Shown here: positions 44,729 to 52,793 of the stretch, piece after piece
Layout: each line of letters starts with the position of its first letter
How positions within the stretch are numbered: the stretch's first letter is position 1
Assembly (NCBI GenBank): GCA_963791545.1
Contig: CAWBSR010000002.1
Span: 1 to 64,000 of the forward strand
Length of the DNA stretch: 64,000 bases
DNA from: JALYXV01 sp963791545
GTDB lineage: Bacteria > Actinomycetota > Acidimicrobiia > Acidimicrobiales > Palsa-688
Reading direction: 5' to 3'
Notes under the pieces: generated by a model
Database searches by the model: none
What the model was told of the DNA's origin: nothing
The model's input: the letters and a program-made list of their open reading frames with translations, nothing else
Made by a program: the position numbers and the translations under genes

Positions 44729-45265
44729 ATGTCCACCGCATCGCTCAACGCCTTGCTCGCACCGGCCTACCTCGAGGGGCTTTCATCGCTGCCGATCGCG
44801 GAGATTCGCAGCCGTCGCGACCAGGCCACCGAGGTCGAGGTAGGGCTGTCCTATGTGCGCCGCCTGGTCCAGGGGCGGTTGGACATCGTTCTGGCCGAGG
44901 TCCATCAACGGGAGACCGGGAACCCCGGTGGCGACATCTCCGACCTGGTTCAGCGGCTTCCCGAGATCCTGGGCGACCGGGTGCGGGCACCCGGGATGGG
45001 GCGGTTGCCGACCCTCATGGCCCCCGCCGAGGTGGAGTTGACCGAGGTCCACCGGTTGGACGAGATCGTTGACGCCGACTCGCTCGGCACCCTGCCGGAG
45101 CGCAGCGACGCCGAGTTGCGGGAGATCGTGGACGCCCTGGCCGGCTTCGAGCACGAGGTGTCGGCGGGCCGGAAGTCGGCGTTCGAGGTCATCGACCGGC
45201 TGCAGGAGGAGATCGTCCGCCGCTACAAGAGCGGCGAGGCCAATGTGGACACGTTGCTCGCATGA
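44729..45265 (+). CDS. rsiG: RsiG-type c-di-GMP-responsive anti-sigma factor
   Basis: A 178-residue helical protein. It carries the exact c-di-GMP-binding signature E(X)3S(X)2R(X)3Q(X)3D: E37, S41, R44, Q48 and D52. In Streptomyces, RsiG bound to c-di-GMP sequesters the sigma factor WhiG. Only one copy of the motif is seen here, as in the homodimeric type described for Rubrobacter. The stop overlaps the next gene (ATGA), a receiver protein, followed by an HD-GYP phosphodiesterase, which makes regulation by c-di-GMP likely. No partner sigma gene is in the window. Confidence 0.85.
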   Translation: MSTASLNALLAPAYLEGLSSLPIAEIRSRRDQATEVEVGLSYVRRLVQGRLDIVLAEVHQRETGNPGGDISDLVQRLPEILGDRVRAPGMGRLPTLMAPAEVELTEVHRLDEIVDADSLGTLPERSDAELREIVDALAGFEHEVSAGRKSAFEVIDRLQEEIVRRYKSGEANVDTLLA

Positions 45266-45630
45266 GCGAGACCAAAGGGCGCGTCGTCCTGGTGGTCGAT
45301 GACGACGACATGATCCGGCGGCTGGTGCGCACGGTGCTGGAGGCCGACGAGTTCGAGGTGGCCGAGGCGACCGACGGGGAGTCGGCGCTGGCCCTGGCCA
45401 GCAGCGCCGAGCCGGCCGTGGTGGTTCTCGACATCATGATGCCGGGGCTCGACGGTGTCGAGGTATGCCGGCGGCTCGACCATGAGCGGGTCAAGGTGAT
45501 CGTGCTGACGGCCCGCGACGATCCCGATCTGGAGCAGGACTGCCGCGACGCCGGGGCCAACGCCTTTGTCACCAAGCCGTTCTCCTCCATCGAGTTGCTC
45601 GACTTGGTGGCGGAGCTCATTGCAACCTGA
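45262..45630 (+). CDS. Single-domain response regulator (receiver)
   Basis: A 122-residue REC domain with nothing attached. The acidic pocket is LVVDDDD at the start, the phosphoacceptor D57 in VVLDIMMPG, the threonine at about 83 in VIVLTAR, and K105 in VTKPFSS. It overlaps rsiG by four bases and stops just before the HD-GYP gene, so it probably controls one of them. No kinase is in the neighbourhood. Confidence 0.9.
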   Translation: MSETKGRVVLVVDDDDMIRRLVRTVLEADEFEVAEATDGESALALASSAEPAVVVLDIMMPGLDGVEVCRRLDHERVKVIVLTARDDPDLEQDCRDAGANAFVTKPFSSIELLDLVAELIAT

Positions 45631-45631
45631 C

Positions 45632-46393
45632 GTGGCCTCGCCGGTGATGCCCTTGACGTCGGCGGTGGCGGTTGACCAAGGACTGTCGGACCCGCAGCGC
45701 TTCGAGGAGCAGCTCCACAAGCTGGCCAAGGACGCCGTGGCCGCCTACCGCAAGGCCAAGTCCCGCGCCCGCGAGCTGGAGACGGCCCTGGCCACGCTGG
45801 AGACGGCGTTCCTGGAGACGGTGCGGGCGCTGGCGTTCGTGGTGGAGGCCAAGGACGCCTACACCGGCCAGCACCTCGAGCGGTGCCGGGTGTACGGCGT
45901 GGCCATGATGAAGGTGCTCGGGATCCACGAGGAGTACCCCGACGCCCAGTACGGGTTCCTGCTCCATGACGCCGGCAAGGTGGGCGTGCCCGAACGCATA
46001 CTGGGCAAGCCGGGGCCGCTGACCGCCGCCGAGTGGCGGGTGATGCGGACCCACCCGCTGATCGGCTACCAGATCGTCTCCGGCATCCCGTTCCTCAAGA
46101 ATGCCGCCGAGATCGTGCGCTCGCACCACGAGATGTTCGATGGGTCGGGCTACCCGGCCGGGTTGCAGCGCGAGGAGATACCGGTGCCGGCGCGGGTGTT
46201 CTCGGTAGTGGACGCCTTCGACGCCATGACGACGGACCGGCCCTACCGCAGCGCCCTGTCGCTCGAACACGCGGTGGGGGAGCTGAAGCGCATGTCGGGA
46301 ACCCAGTTCGATCCTGAGGTGGTGGCGGCGTTCATCCCCCTGGCCGAGGAGTTCGCACCGCCGGGACTACCAGCGCCCATTCGCCCGTCCTAG
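45632..46393 (+). CDS. HD-GYP domain protein, predicted c-di-GMP phosphodiesterase
   Basis: About 253 residues. A helical coiled-coil-like N-terminus (FEEQLHKLAKDAVAAYRKAK) leads into an HD-GYP domain with the metal site LLHDAGKVGVPERIL (HD at about 112-113), HHEMFDGSGYPAGL with the GYP tripeptide (about 173-175), and VVDAFDAMTTDRPYR. The family hydrolyses c-di-GMP. Starts at 45620 (TTG), 45632 (GTG) and 45647 (ATG) are all possible. Being encoded with rsiG, it may lower the level of the ligand that RsiG reads. Confidence 0.9.
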   Translation: MASPVMPLTSAVAVDQGLSDPQRFEEQLHKLAKDAVAAYRKAKSRARELETALATLETAFLETVRALAFVVEAKDAYTGQHLERCRVYGVAMMKVLGIHEEYPDAQYGFLLHDAGKVGVPERILGKPGPLTAAEWRVMRTHPLIGYQIVSGIPFLKNAAEIVRSHHEMFDGSGYPAGLQREEIPVPARVFSVVDAFDAMTTDRPYRSALSLEHAVGELKRMSGTQFDPEVVAAFIPLAEEFAPPGLPAPIRPS

Positions 46394-46403
46394 GCTGCTC
46401 CCG

Positions 46404-46808
46404 ATGGGGGAACTGCCTTTGCCCGACCGCTGGCGCGAGCTGGGCGAGTTCATCCGGGAGCAGCGCAGTACCGCCCGGCTGTCGCTGCGGCGGCTGTCGG
46501 ACATGGCGGGGATCTCCAATCCGTACCTGAGCCAGATCGAGCGGGGGTTGCGCAAGCCGTCCGCGGAGATCCTGCAGCAGATCGCCAAGGCGTTGCGGAT
46601 TTCGGCCGAGACGCTCTATGTGCGGGCCGGGATTCTCGAGGAGCGGGTCAACGGGCCGGGCCTCGTCGACGAGATACTCCGCGACCCTTCCCTCACCGAG
46701 GACCAGAAGCAGACCTTGACGCACGTGTACCTGTCGTTCGTGCACGAGAACACCAACGGGGCCGGGCTTCGTGGTGGCGCGCCGGGAGTGGGCACCGAGC
46801 CCGTCTGA
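46404..46808 (+). CDS. XRE-family transcriptional regulator
   Basis: A 134-residue DNA-binding protein with an XRE/Cro helix-turn-helix: LGEFIREQRSTARLSLRRLSDMAGISNPYLSQIERGLRKPSAEILQQIA spans about residues 13-60. A C-terminal helical segment (GLVDEILRDPSLTEDQKQTL) may dimerise it. It lies right after the HD-GYP gene and before mshA, so its target could be either operon; this is not shown. Confidence 0.85.
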   Translation: MGELPLPDRWRELGEFIREQRSTARLSLRRLSDMAGISNPYLSQIERGLRKPSAEILQQIAKALRISAETLYVRAGILEERVNGPGLVDEILRDPSLTEDQKQTLTHVYLSFVHENTNGAGLRGGAPGVGTEPV

Positions 46809-46867
46809 CGGGCTTGTTGAGTGCGTATGTCATATATCCCGGAGGCACGGGTAGGGTCATTGCGACC

Positions 46868-48163
46868 GTGCGCAGCCTGGCCGTCCTCTCCCTCCACACT
46901 TCGCCGCTGACCCAGCCGGGCACCGGTGACGGCGGGGGTATGAATGTGTACGTCCGGGAGCTGTCCTCGGCCCTGGCCCGCTCCGGGGTGACTTGCAACG
47001 TGTTCACCCGGGCGTGGGACCCCCGCCAGCCGGCGACGGTCAACGTCGAGCCCGGCTTCCGGGTCCATCACGTGCCGGCCGGTCCGCTGGCCCCAATGGC
47101 CAAGGAGCGGCTGCCGGGGGTGGTGGCCGAGTTCACCGACGGTGTCGGGCAGCGGTTGCGGCGCCTGGCCGCCCAAGGGGTCGAGACCGACGCCATCCAC
47201 GCCAACTACTGGCTGTCGGGAATGGCGGGCCACGTCTTGAAGCATGAGTTGGACGTGCCGCTGATCTCGACGTTCCACACCCTGGACCGGGTCAAGGCGG
47301 AAGCCAGCCCCGAGCAGCTCGACGCGTCGGAGCCGGCCCGGCGGGCCTTGGCCGAGGCCGAAGTGATCGGGTGCTCTGACGCCGTGCTCGCCTCTTGCAC
47401 CGTGGAGGCGGAGCAGTTGGTCGAGCTCTACCAGGCCGACCCCGACCGCATCCAGATCGTGCCTCCCGGAGTGGACCACGCCTTCTTCGCCCCCGGCGAC
47501 TACCGCCAGGCCCGACGGGCGCTGGGGTTTGCAGCCGACGCCCCGTTGCTGCTGTTCGTGGGCCGCATCCAGCCCCTCAAGGCGTTGGGGGTGGCCGTCA
47601 CCGCCCTGGCGGAGTTGGTGCACGGTTCGCTGGCGGGGGGGACCTACGAGCGCTCGGGGGGGTCGGGCCCGCTGGCGGGGGCCACCCTGGTGGCGGTCGG
47701 CGGGCCCAGTGGGCCCCACGGCCAAGAGGAGATGGCGCGCGTCGTCCAGCTTGCCTCGGACCTGGGCGTCGGTGACCACTTGCGGCTGGTCCCACCCCAG
47801 GGCCACGAGATGCTGTCGACCTACTACCGGGCTTCTGACCTGGTGATCGTGCCCAGCCGTTCGGAGTCCTTCGGCCTGGTCGCCCTGGAGGCGGCGGCGT
47901 GCGGGATCCCCGTGGTCGCCTCGGCGGTGGGCGGCCTGACGACGCTGGTCGACCACGGGCGCACCGGGTATTTGGTGGATGGGCGCGACCCCCTGGTCTT
48001 CGCCGACTACGCCGCCCGCGTCCTGCGTGACCGCGACCTGGCGTCGTCGATGAGCGGCGCCTCGGCCCGGCGGGCCCGGGGTTATACCTGGGCCCGGGCG
48101 GGAGCCAAGCTGCGGGGCCGCTATGCCGACCTGACGGCGCGCAGCCTGGTCCAGTGCCGGTAG
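46868..48163 (+). CDS. mshA: D-inositol-3-phosphate glycosyltransferase (mycothiol)
   Basis: About 431 residues, a GT4/GT-B glycosyltransferase that makes the first step of mycothiol synthesis. Landmarks are LSLHTSPLTQPGTGDGGGMN, HANYWLSGMAGHVLKHEL, FVGRIQPLKALGV in the C-terminal domain, and the donor-site SRSESFGLVALEAAACGIPV. The GTG at 46868 gives the family-like start VRSLAVLSLHTSP; earlier in-frame starts are less likely. Mycothiol is specific to actinobacteria. A YbjN-domain gene follows, as in mycobacteria. Confidence 0.93.
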   Translation: MRSLAVLSLHTSPLTQPGTGDGGGMNVYVRELSSALARSGVTCNVFTRAWDPRQPATVNVEPGFRVHHVPAGPLAPMAKERLPGVVAEFTDGVGQRLRRLAAQGVETDAIHANYWLSGMAGHVLKHELDVPLISTFHTLDRVKAEASPEQLDASEPARRALAEAEVIGCSDAVLASCTVEAEQLVELYQADPDRIQIVPPGVDHAFFAPGDYRQARRALGFAADAPLLLFVGRIQPLKALGVAVTALAELVHGSLAGGTYERSGGSGPLAGATLVAVGGPSGPHGQEEMARVVQLASDLGVGDHLRLVPPQGHEMLSTYYRASDLVIVPSRSESFGLVALEAAACGIPVVASAVGGLTTLVDHGRTGYLVDGRDPLVFADYAARVLRDRDLASSMSGASARRARGYTWARAGAKLRGRYADLTARSLVQCR

Positions 48164-48612
48164 AACGGGCATCCGAGGAGGAGCTGGCCGGGTACCGGGA
48201 GGTGATCGAAAAGTGGGCTTCGAACGAGGCGGCGGCCAATCCGCTGGTGGCGGCGGTTGATCACGATCCCGAGTTGCCCCGCTGGTATGTCCGCATGCTG
48301 GGGGAGGAGAAGGCGTTCATCACGTTGTGGCTGACCCTCGGCCAGCGGACGTTGCAGTATGAGACCTACTTCATGCCGGCGCCCCTGCAACGCCCGGCGG
48401 AGTGCTACGAGTACCTGCTGAAGGCCAACCTGAAGCTGTTCGCCATGCGGTTTGCGCTCGGGGCCGAGGACGCGGTGTACCTGGTCGGGCAAATGCCGCT
48501 GTCGGCGCTCGACGGGGAGGAACTGGACCGGATCATCGGCTCCGCCTACGCCTACTCGGAGCGTTATTTCCGGCCCGCCATGACGATCGGGTACGGGTCG
48601 AAGTTCCGGTAG
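48154..48612 (+). CDS. YbjN-domain protein
   Basis: A 152-residue YbjN/DUF1790-like fold, commonly adjacent to mshA in actinobacteria. Seen are VRMLGEEKAFITLWLTLGQRTLQYETYF and CYEYLLKANLKLFAMRFALGAEDAVYLVGQMPL. The GTG start overlaps the mshA stop by ten bases. A chaperone-like role has been suggested for the family; nothing here proves it. Confidence 0.85.
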   Translation: MPVERASEEELAGYREVIEKWASNEAAANPLVAAVDHDPELPRWYVRMLGEEKAFITLWLTLGQRTLQYETYFMPAPLQRPAECYEYLLKANLKLFAMRFALGAEDAVYLVGQMPLSALDGEELDRIIGSAYAYSERYFRPAMTIGYGSKFR

Positions 48613-48715
48613 GCACGGCTTTTCTGGGGCACCCGAAAAGAGAGGAAGAGGGGTATTTTTGCCCGTTGTATGAGTGAGAGCTCGCTTTTACCATAAGCGC
48701 GGTACGAGGCCGACG

Positions 48716-48733
48716 CCGCATTTCCGAATGCGG
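48716..48733. repeat. Short perfect hairpin in the ybjN-kinase gap
   Basis: CCGCATT pairs with AATGCGG around a 4-base loop. It lies 23 bases before the kinase start in an unusually AT-rich stretch of about 140 bases. It may be a regulatory hairpin or a weak terminator. Confidence 0.45.
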
Positions 48734-48756
48734 TTCCCAGGGAGAAAGAGAGTCTC

Positions 48757-50778
48757 GTGGCCGACGAAGTTCACATTGGCCGTTACCGCCTTGAGGGCGT
48801 CCTCGGGTCCGGCTCCTCGGGAACGGTCTTCCTTGGTGGTGGACCCAACGGTCCCGTCGCCATCAAGATCCTGGCGTCCTATCTGGCCGCCGACCCGTTG
48901 TTCCGGGCCAAGTTCCGGGCTGAGGCGGCGGTCATGCGCCAGGTCGACCATCCCAACTGCGTTCGCATCCTGGAGCTGGTCGAAGATCCCGCCTTTACCG
49001 CCATCGTGGCGGAATTCGTGGACGGGGCGTCGCTGCAGGTCGTTCTCCAACGGGCCGGCCCACTCCGCGGCGAGCAGATCCTGGGTCTGGTCGAGGGGGC
49101 GCTCGAGGGGCTGGCATATCTGCACCGCCTGGGTCTCGTCCACCGCGACATCAAACCCGCCAATATCCTGATCACCAGCCGCGGCGTGTCGAAGCTCACC
49201 GATTTCGGTTTGGCCCGGCCCGTCCACGAGCTGGGTCGCGGGCTGCCGGAATCGGTCGGAACGCCGACCTATATGAGCCCCGAGTTGGCGGGCGGCGAGC
49301 CGGCCGATCAGCGCTCCGACCTGTACGCCTTCGGCGTGATCCTCTTCGAGGCCCTCACCGGGAGTGCTCCCTACCGGGCCGACAGTGTGTACCAGCTCCT
49401 CGCCCTTCACCGGGACGCGCCCGTTCCCGACCCGCTGGTGTTCCGGCCCCGACTGCACCCCGCCTTGGCCGGCCTGATCCGGCGGACGCTCGCCAAGCAG
49501 CCGGGTGACCGCCCGCCCGATGCCGTCGCCCTGCTGGGCGAGCTGCGGGCGGCGGCGGCGGCGGCCCACGGCCGCGACTGGCATGAGCGAGCCGCCGTCG
49601 GCGGTGCCGTCACCGCCCTCGGCGTCGGGGGTGTCGGTGGCGCGGGACTGGTGGGCGGGCTGGGCGGCGGGGCCAGCACCGCCGCCGCCCAGCTGGCCAC
49701 CCTCCTGCCGCAGTCGGGGAGCCTGGACCTGGCGGCGCAGGTACTCCATGCCGCCGCCCCGACCGTGCCCCCCGGGGCCCCGCCGTCGCATGGCCTGGCC
49801 CCCCATACGCCACCATCCCACCCGCCTGGCCACCCGCCGCCTCAACCCGGGACGGACCGCCACGGCCCCCGCCGGGAGCGCCGCCGGCGTCATCGACCGC
49901 ACCGGGGGGTGGTGCGCAAAGGTCCGATCTCTTTTCTGGCCGGCGTCGCGGTCCTGGTGATCGTGGTCGTGGTCGTCCTGGTGCTCCCGCGCCCCGCCCT
50001 GCCCCTGCCGGTGGGGACGATCTCCTCCACCCAGGCGACCACGACCGAGGAGGTCGTGGCCATGGTCACCGGCACCGGCGACCTGCACGCGACCATCACC
50101 TTGAGCGGAAGTTGCACGGGGGGCCGAGGGTTTTTCTCGACAATCCTTACCATCGGTCCCGTCGTCGTTCGCTACGACCGGGCCCGCAGCGCCTTCGTCA
50201 GCGATGTCATTCCCATCGTCAGCAGCGACGTGCACCCTGCGGGACCGGCCGCCTCCTGTCCCGGTGCCGGCCGCGGCCACGACTCCAACACGGTGGCCGG
50301 CGCCGGTTCGTCGTCGGTTCTCGGATCGCTCACGGTGGATGCCGGTGCGGTGAACCTGATACTCGATTATCCGGCGCCGGGGGTCGCGATTGCGCCTCCG
50401 CTCGGCACTGATCAATATTCCTTCTCCCGATCCGCCAACTATTCGAGGGTCTTTCGCGGCCCGGGCCTGCCGCAGTTGGTGCCAGACTGCGGCGCCCCGG
50501 CGACCTCGGCTCCGGGTCCATCGGGTTGCACCCTCCGTGCGTCGTCGCCCGTGACCGTGTCGCTGACCGCGGTTCCCCCGGCCGGCGCCATCCGGTGCTC
50601 GGCGGCGGCCTCGAGCGGGCTGGTGATCTCCGCCACTTGCCTCTTCCAGGAGGTGGTGACGCTGACGCTGACCCCGGCCCTCGTGCGGAGCACGACAAAT
50701 GGAAGCCGGTCGTCGGTCGCTACCACCGGATCGCCGACCGCTACGACCCAGGCGGCGTCGTCGGGCGGTCGGCCGTGA
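48757..50778 (+). CDS. Transmembrane Ser/Thr protein kinase (PknB-like)
   Basis: A 673-residue receptor-like kinase. The kinase core (residues about 8-270) has the glycine loop LGSGSSGTVFLG, K37 in VAIKIL, HRDIKPAN (129-136), and DFG (149-151). A long Ala/Gly/Pro-rich region follows with RRERRRRHR and a membrane helix (about residue 390-412; ISFLAGVAVLVIVVVVVLV). The last about 250 residues would be outside the cell, contain several cysteines and match no family recognised here, so they may bind a ligand. GTG start. It is the first gene of a four-gene run in which the middle two genes are overlapping lipoproteins. Confidence 0.9.
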   Translation: MADEVHIGRYRLEGVLGSGSSGTVFLGGGPNGPVAIKILASYLAADPLFRAKFRAEAAVMRQVDHPNCVRILELVEDPAFTAIVAEFVDGASLQVVLQRAGPLRGEQILGLVEGALEGLAYLHRLGLVHRDIKPANILITSRGVSKLTDFGLARPVHELGRGLPESVGTPTYMSPELAGGEPADQRSDLYAFGVILFEALTGSAPYRADSVYQLLALHRDAPVPDPLVFRPRLHPALAGLIRRTLAKQPGDRPPDAVALLGELRAAAAAAHGRDWHERAAVGGAVTALGVGGVGGAGLVGGLGGGASTAAAQLATLLPQSGSLDLAAQVLHAAAPTVPPGAPPSHGLAPHTPPSHPPGHPPPQPGTDRHGPRRERRRRHRPHRGVVRKGPISFLAGVAVLVIVVVVVLVLPRPALPLPVGTISSTQATTTEEVVAMVTGTGDLHATITLSGSCTGGRGFFSTILTIGPVVVRYDRARSAFVSDVIPIVSSDVHPAGPAASCPGAGRGHDSNTVAGAGSSSVLGSLTVDAGAVNLILDYPAPGVAIAPPLGTDQYSFSRSANYSRVFRGPGLPQLVPDCGAPATSAPGPSGCTLRASSPVTVSLTAVPPAGAIRCSAAASSGLVISATCLFQEVVTLTLTPALVRSTTNGSRSSVATTGSPTATTQAASSGGRP

Positions 50779-51266
50779 AGGGCCTCCACCGCCTCGCTCT
50801 TCGCCTGCTGGGTCGAGGCCCGGCCGTGGCCCTTACCATGCTGCTCGTGCTGGCTGGCTGCGCCCGCTCGGGCCCCTCAGTCGCCGCCTTCTGCGGTCGC
50901 GCCGCCGCCGCGGGCGCCGCCCACCAGGCGCTCGACAACGCCGCCTTCGGGCCGGGACCCCACGACCCGACCACCCTGCAGCAGCTCAGTGGCCCGGTCA
51001 TCGCCCTCGATTCCAGCCTGGTCGCCGTCCTGCCGGGCCGATTGGGCGCCGACGGCCGGACGCTGTTGGCGAACGATCGCAGTGTGCTCGCCGCCTTGGA
51101 CCGGGCCGGCTTCCACGACGACCAGATGGTGTCGCCCCTGACCGGAACCGAAGCCGTCCAGTCGCAGACCGCGGCGGCTGACATCGGGCGCTACCGGGAG
51201 TTGGTCTGCCATGGGGAATCAGGTCCCAGCCAGTCGGCCCACCGCGTCTCGGGGGCGGGATCGTGA
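50775..51266 (+). CDS. Lipoprotein of unknown function (kinase-linked)
   Basis: A 163-residue lipoprotein with a basic N-terminus, a hydrophobic segment and the lipobox LVLAGC at about residue 28. The mature part has a Cys-Gly pair (AAFCGRAAAAG) and ends before another Cys (LVCHG), suggesting a disulfide. The GTG start overlaps the kinase stop (GTGA) and its stop overlaps the next gene, so it is made together with the kinase. No domain is recognised. Confidence 0.75.
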   Translation: MKGLHRLALRLLGRGPAVALTMLLVLAGCARSGPSVAAFCGRAAAAGAAHQALDNAAFGPGPHDPTTLQQLSGPVIALDSSLVAVLPGRLGADGRTLLANDRSVLAALDRAGFHDDQMVSPLTGTEAVQSQTAAADIGRYRELVCHGESGPSQSAHRVSGAGS

Positions 51267-52699
51267 TCGCAACCGCCGTGGTCAGGTCCCGGAGCGTCCG
51301 GTTCATGGTCGTCGCCGTCGCGAGCGGGCTGAGCCTCGCCGGGTGCTCGACCCTGTCGCGTTCCGTCGACCTCGCCGCCTGCCCCCGGCCCGTCGGAGCC
51401 CTGGTGACACCGGCCGCCGCCAAGGCCGCCGTCGCGGCTGACGACGCCGTCAACAACCGCGCCAATGCCGCCCTCGATCTGGCCATACAGGATGGGCATG
51501 AGGCCGGCGCCGCGGCCGTCCTCGACGACGCCTCTTTCGTCCTTGACCATGCGCTCGCCACCCCGGGGCCGGCGACGTTCACTCATAGCGACCTGCGGGT
51601 CGGGGTCGCCTTCCAGACCGCCTATCCCCTGAGCTTCGTGGTTTTCGGCCACTACGACCCGGGGGCCGACGCCTCCACCACCACGACCGTCACCCCGACG
51701 CCGGGTCCACGCCCGACGGGCGACCGCATTCTCGTCTACGACCGTCAGTCCGCCAGCACACCGTGGAAGAACGTGGCTGCGGTCACCCTCCCAGCTGGGG
51801 TTCCCACGCCGACGCTCGCCACCGACTGCAACGGGTTCGCCCTGGCGGTCGCGGCCTTCGACCCGTCACTGGCGGTCCCCCCGGGCAGCCTGGCCACCCG
51901 CCTGGCCCGGTACCTCACGGCCAACGCGGCGTCGGGCGCGACTCCTTCCGACCTCCTCGGCGGCGCCGGGTCGACCGCCATTCTGGCTGGGATACGGGCA
52001 GCCGCGGCGTACGACGCGCTCTTGGGAGCGACCCTCAGCTACTCTGCCGCCCCCGGTGACTTCCCGACCGCGGCCTGGCGTACCGCCGAGGGGGGCGCCT
52101 TGGTGATGCTCGCGGTGAGCGGGACCTACCGTGTCAAACCGATTGGCCGGGGCCCCATCGTGCAACCGGTCGACCGATCGGTTTGGAACCAGTTCCTGGA
52201 CCCGGGGACCTACCCCGAGGCGTCCTTCCACGATCTGAGCATCGTGGGCGCCATCATTCCCCGGGCCGACCGAGGAGCCCAGGTAGGGTGGATCGCGTCG
52301 AATAGCGGGTTCGTTTCCGCCGGTCTCGACCCGTGTCGCCTCCTCAGCGCCGGCGACGCCGGGGCCGTGCTCGGGGCCACCGCCACCGTGGACGCCCGAC
52401 GCGATCCGTCCGGCGATGTCTGCGACTTCACGACCCCCCACCAGGGACGTATCACCGTCACCACCGCCCCGGCGCCTGCGGGCCAAGCCCCGGGCGGGAC
52501 TCCGTTGACCGGCCTGAGCCAGGCGGCGGGGTACGCCGAGACTTCCGCGGCCGCCGGCGGCGGGACGACCGGTTCGGTGAGGTTCGTCTCCAGCGGCACC
52601 CTCGTGACCGTCGCGGTCACCCTGGCCGGGTCGGCGTCGCCGCAACCCCAGGCCCGCCAGGCGGCCCAGCAGGCGATCGCCACCGCCCGGTCCTTGTAG
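51263..52699 (+). CDS. Large lipoprotein of unknown function (kinase-linked)
   Basis: A 478-residue lipoprotein with the lipobox SLAGCS at about residue 29. The mature sequence is rich in Ala/Gly/Asp with regular hydrophobic strands; a late segment (DPCRLLSAGDAGAVLG ... GDVCDFTTP) resembles the repeated CRLLT-x-A/C-x-F pattern of DUF3558-like actinobacterial lipoproteins. GTG start by GTGA overlap. It may act with the neighbouring kinases as an envelope sensor; this is an inference from linkage. Confidence 0.7.
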   Translation: MIATAVVRSRSVRFMVVAVASGLSLAGCSTLSRSVDLAACPRPVGALVTPAAAKAAVAADDAVNNRANAALDLAIQDGHEAGAAAVLDDASFVLDHALATPGPATFTHSDLRVGVAFQTAYPLSFVVFGHYDPGADASTTTTVTPTPGPRPTGDRILVYDRQSASTPWKNVAAVTLPAGVPTPTLATDCNGFALAVAAFDPSLAVPPGSLATRLARYLTANAASGATPSDLLGGAGSTAILAGIRAAAAYDALLGATLSYSAAPGDFPTAAWRTAEGGALVMLAVSGTYRVKPIGRGPIVQPVDRSVWNQFLDPGTYPEASFHDLSIVGAIIPRADRGAQVGWIASNSGFVSAGLDPCRLLSAGDAGAVLGATATVDARRDPSGDVCDFTTPHQGRITVTTAPAPAGQAPGGTPLTGLSQAAGYAETSAAAGGGTTGSVRFVSSGTLVTVAVTLAGSASPQPQARQAAQQAIATARSL

Positions 52700-52793
52700 T
52701 AGTCAGACGTAGCCAGATGTAGTCGATGTAGTCAGAGTGCCTGGGGGCGGATTGGCCCGGCCCCAGGCTCACCGCCCCAGATCGGACGCCTTG

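Noticed and set aside
52700..52736. Short GTAGTCAGA direct repeats between the lipoprotein and the second kinase
   Set aside because: Only two or three imperfect copies in 37 bases; too short to call an operator or mobile-element end.
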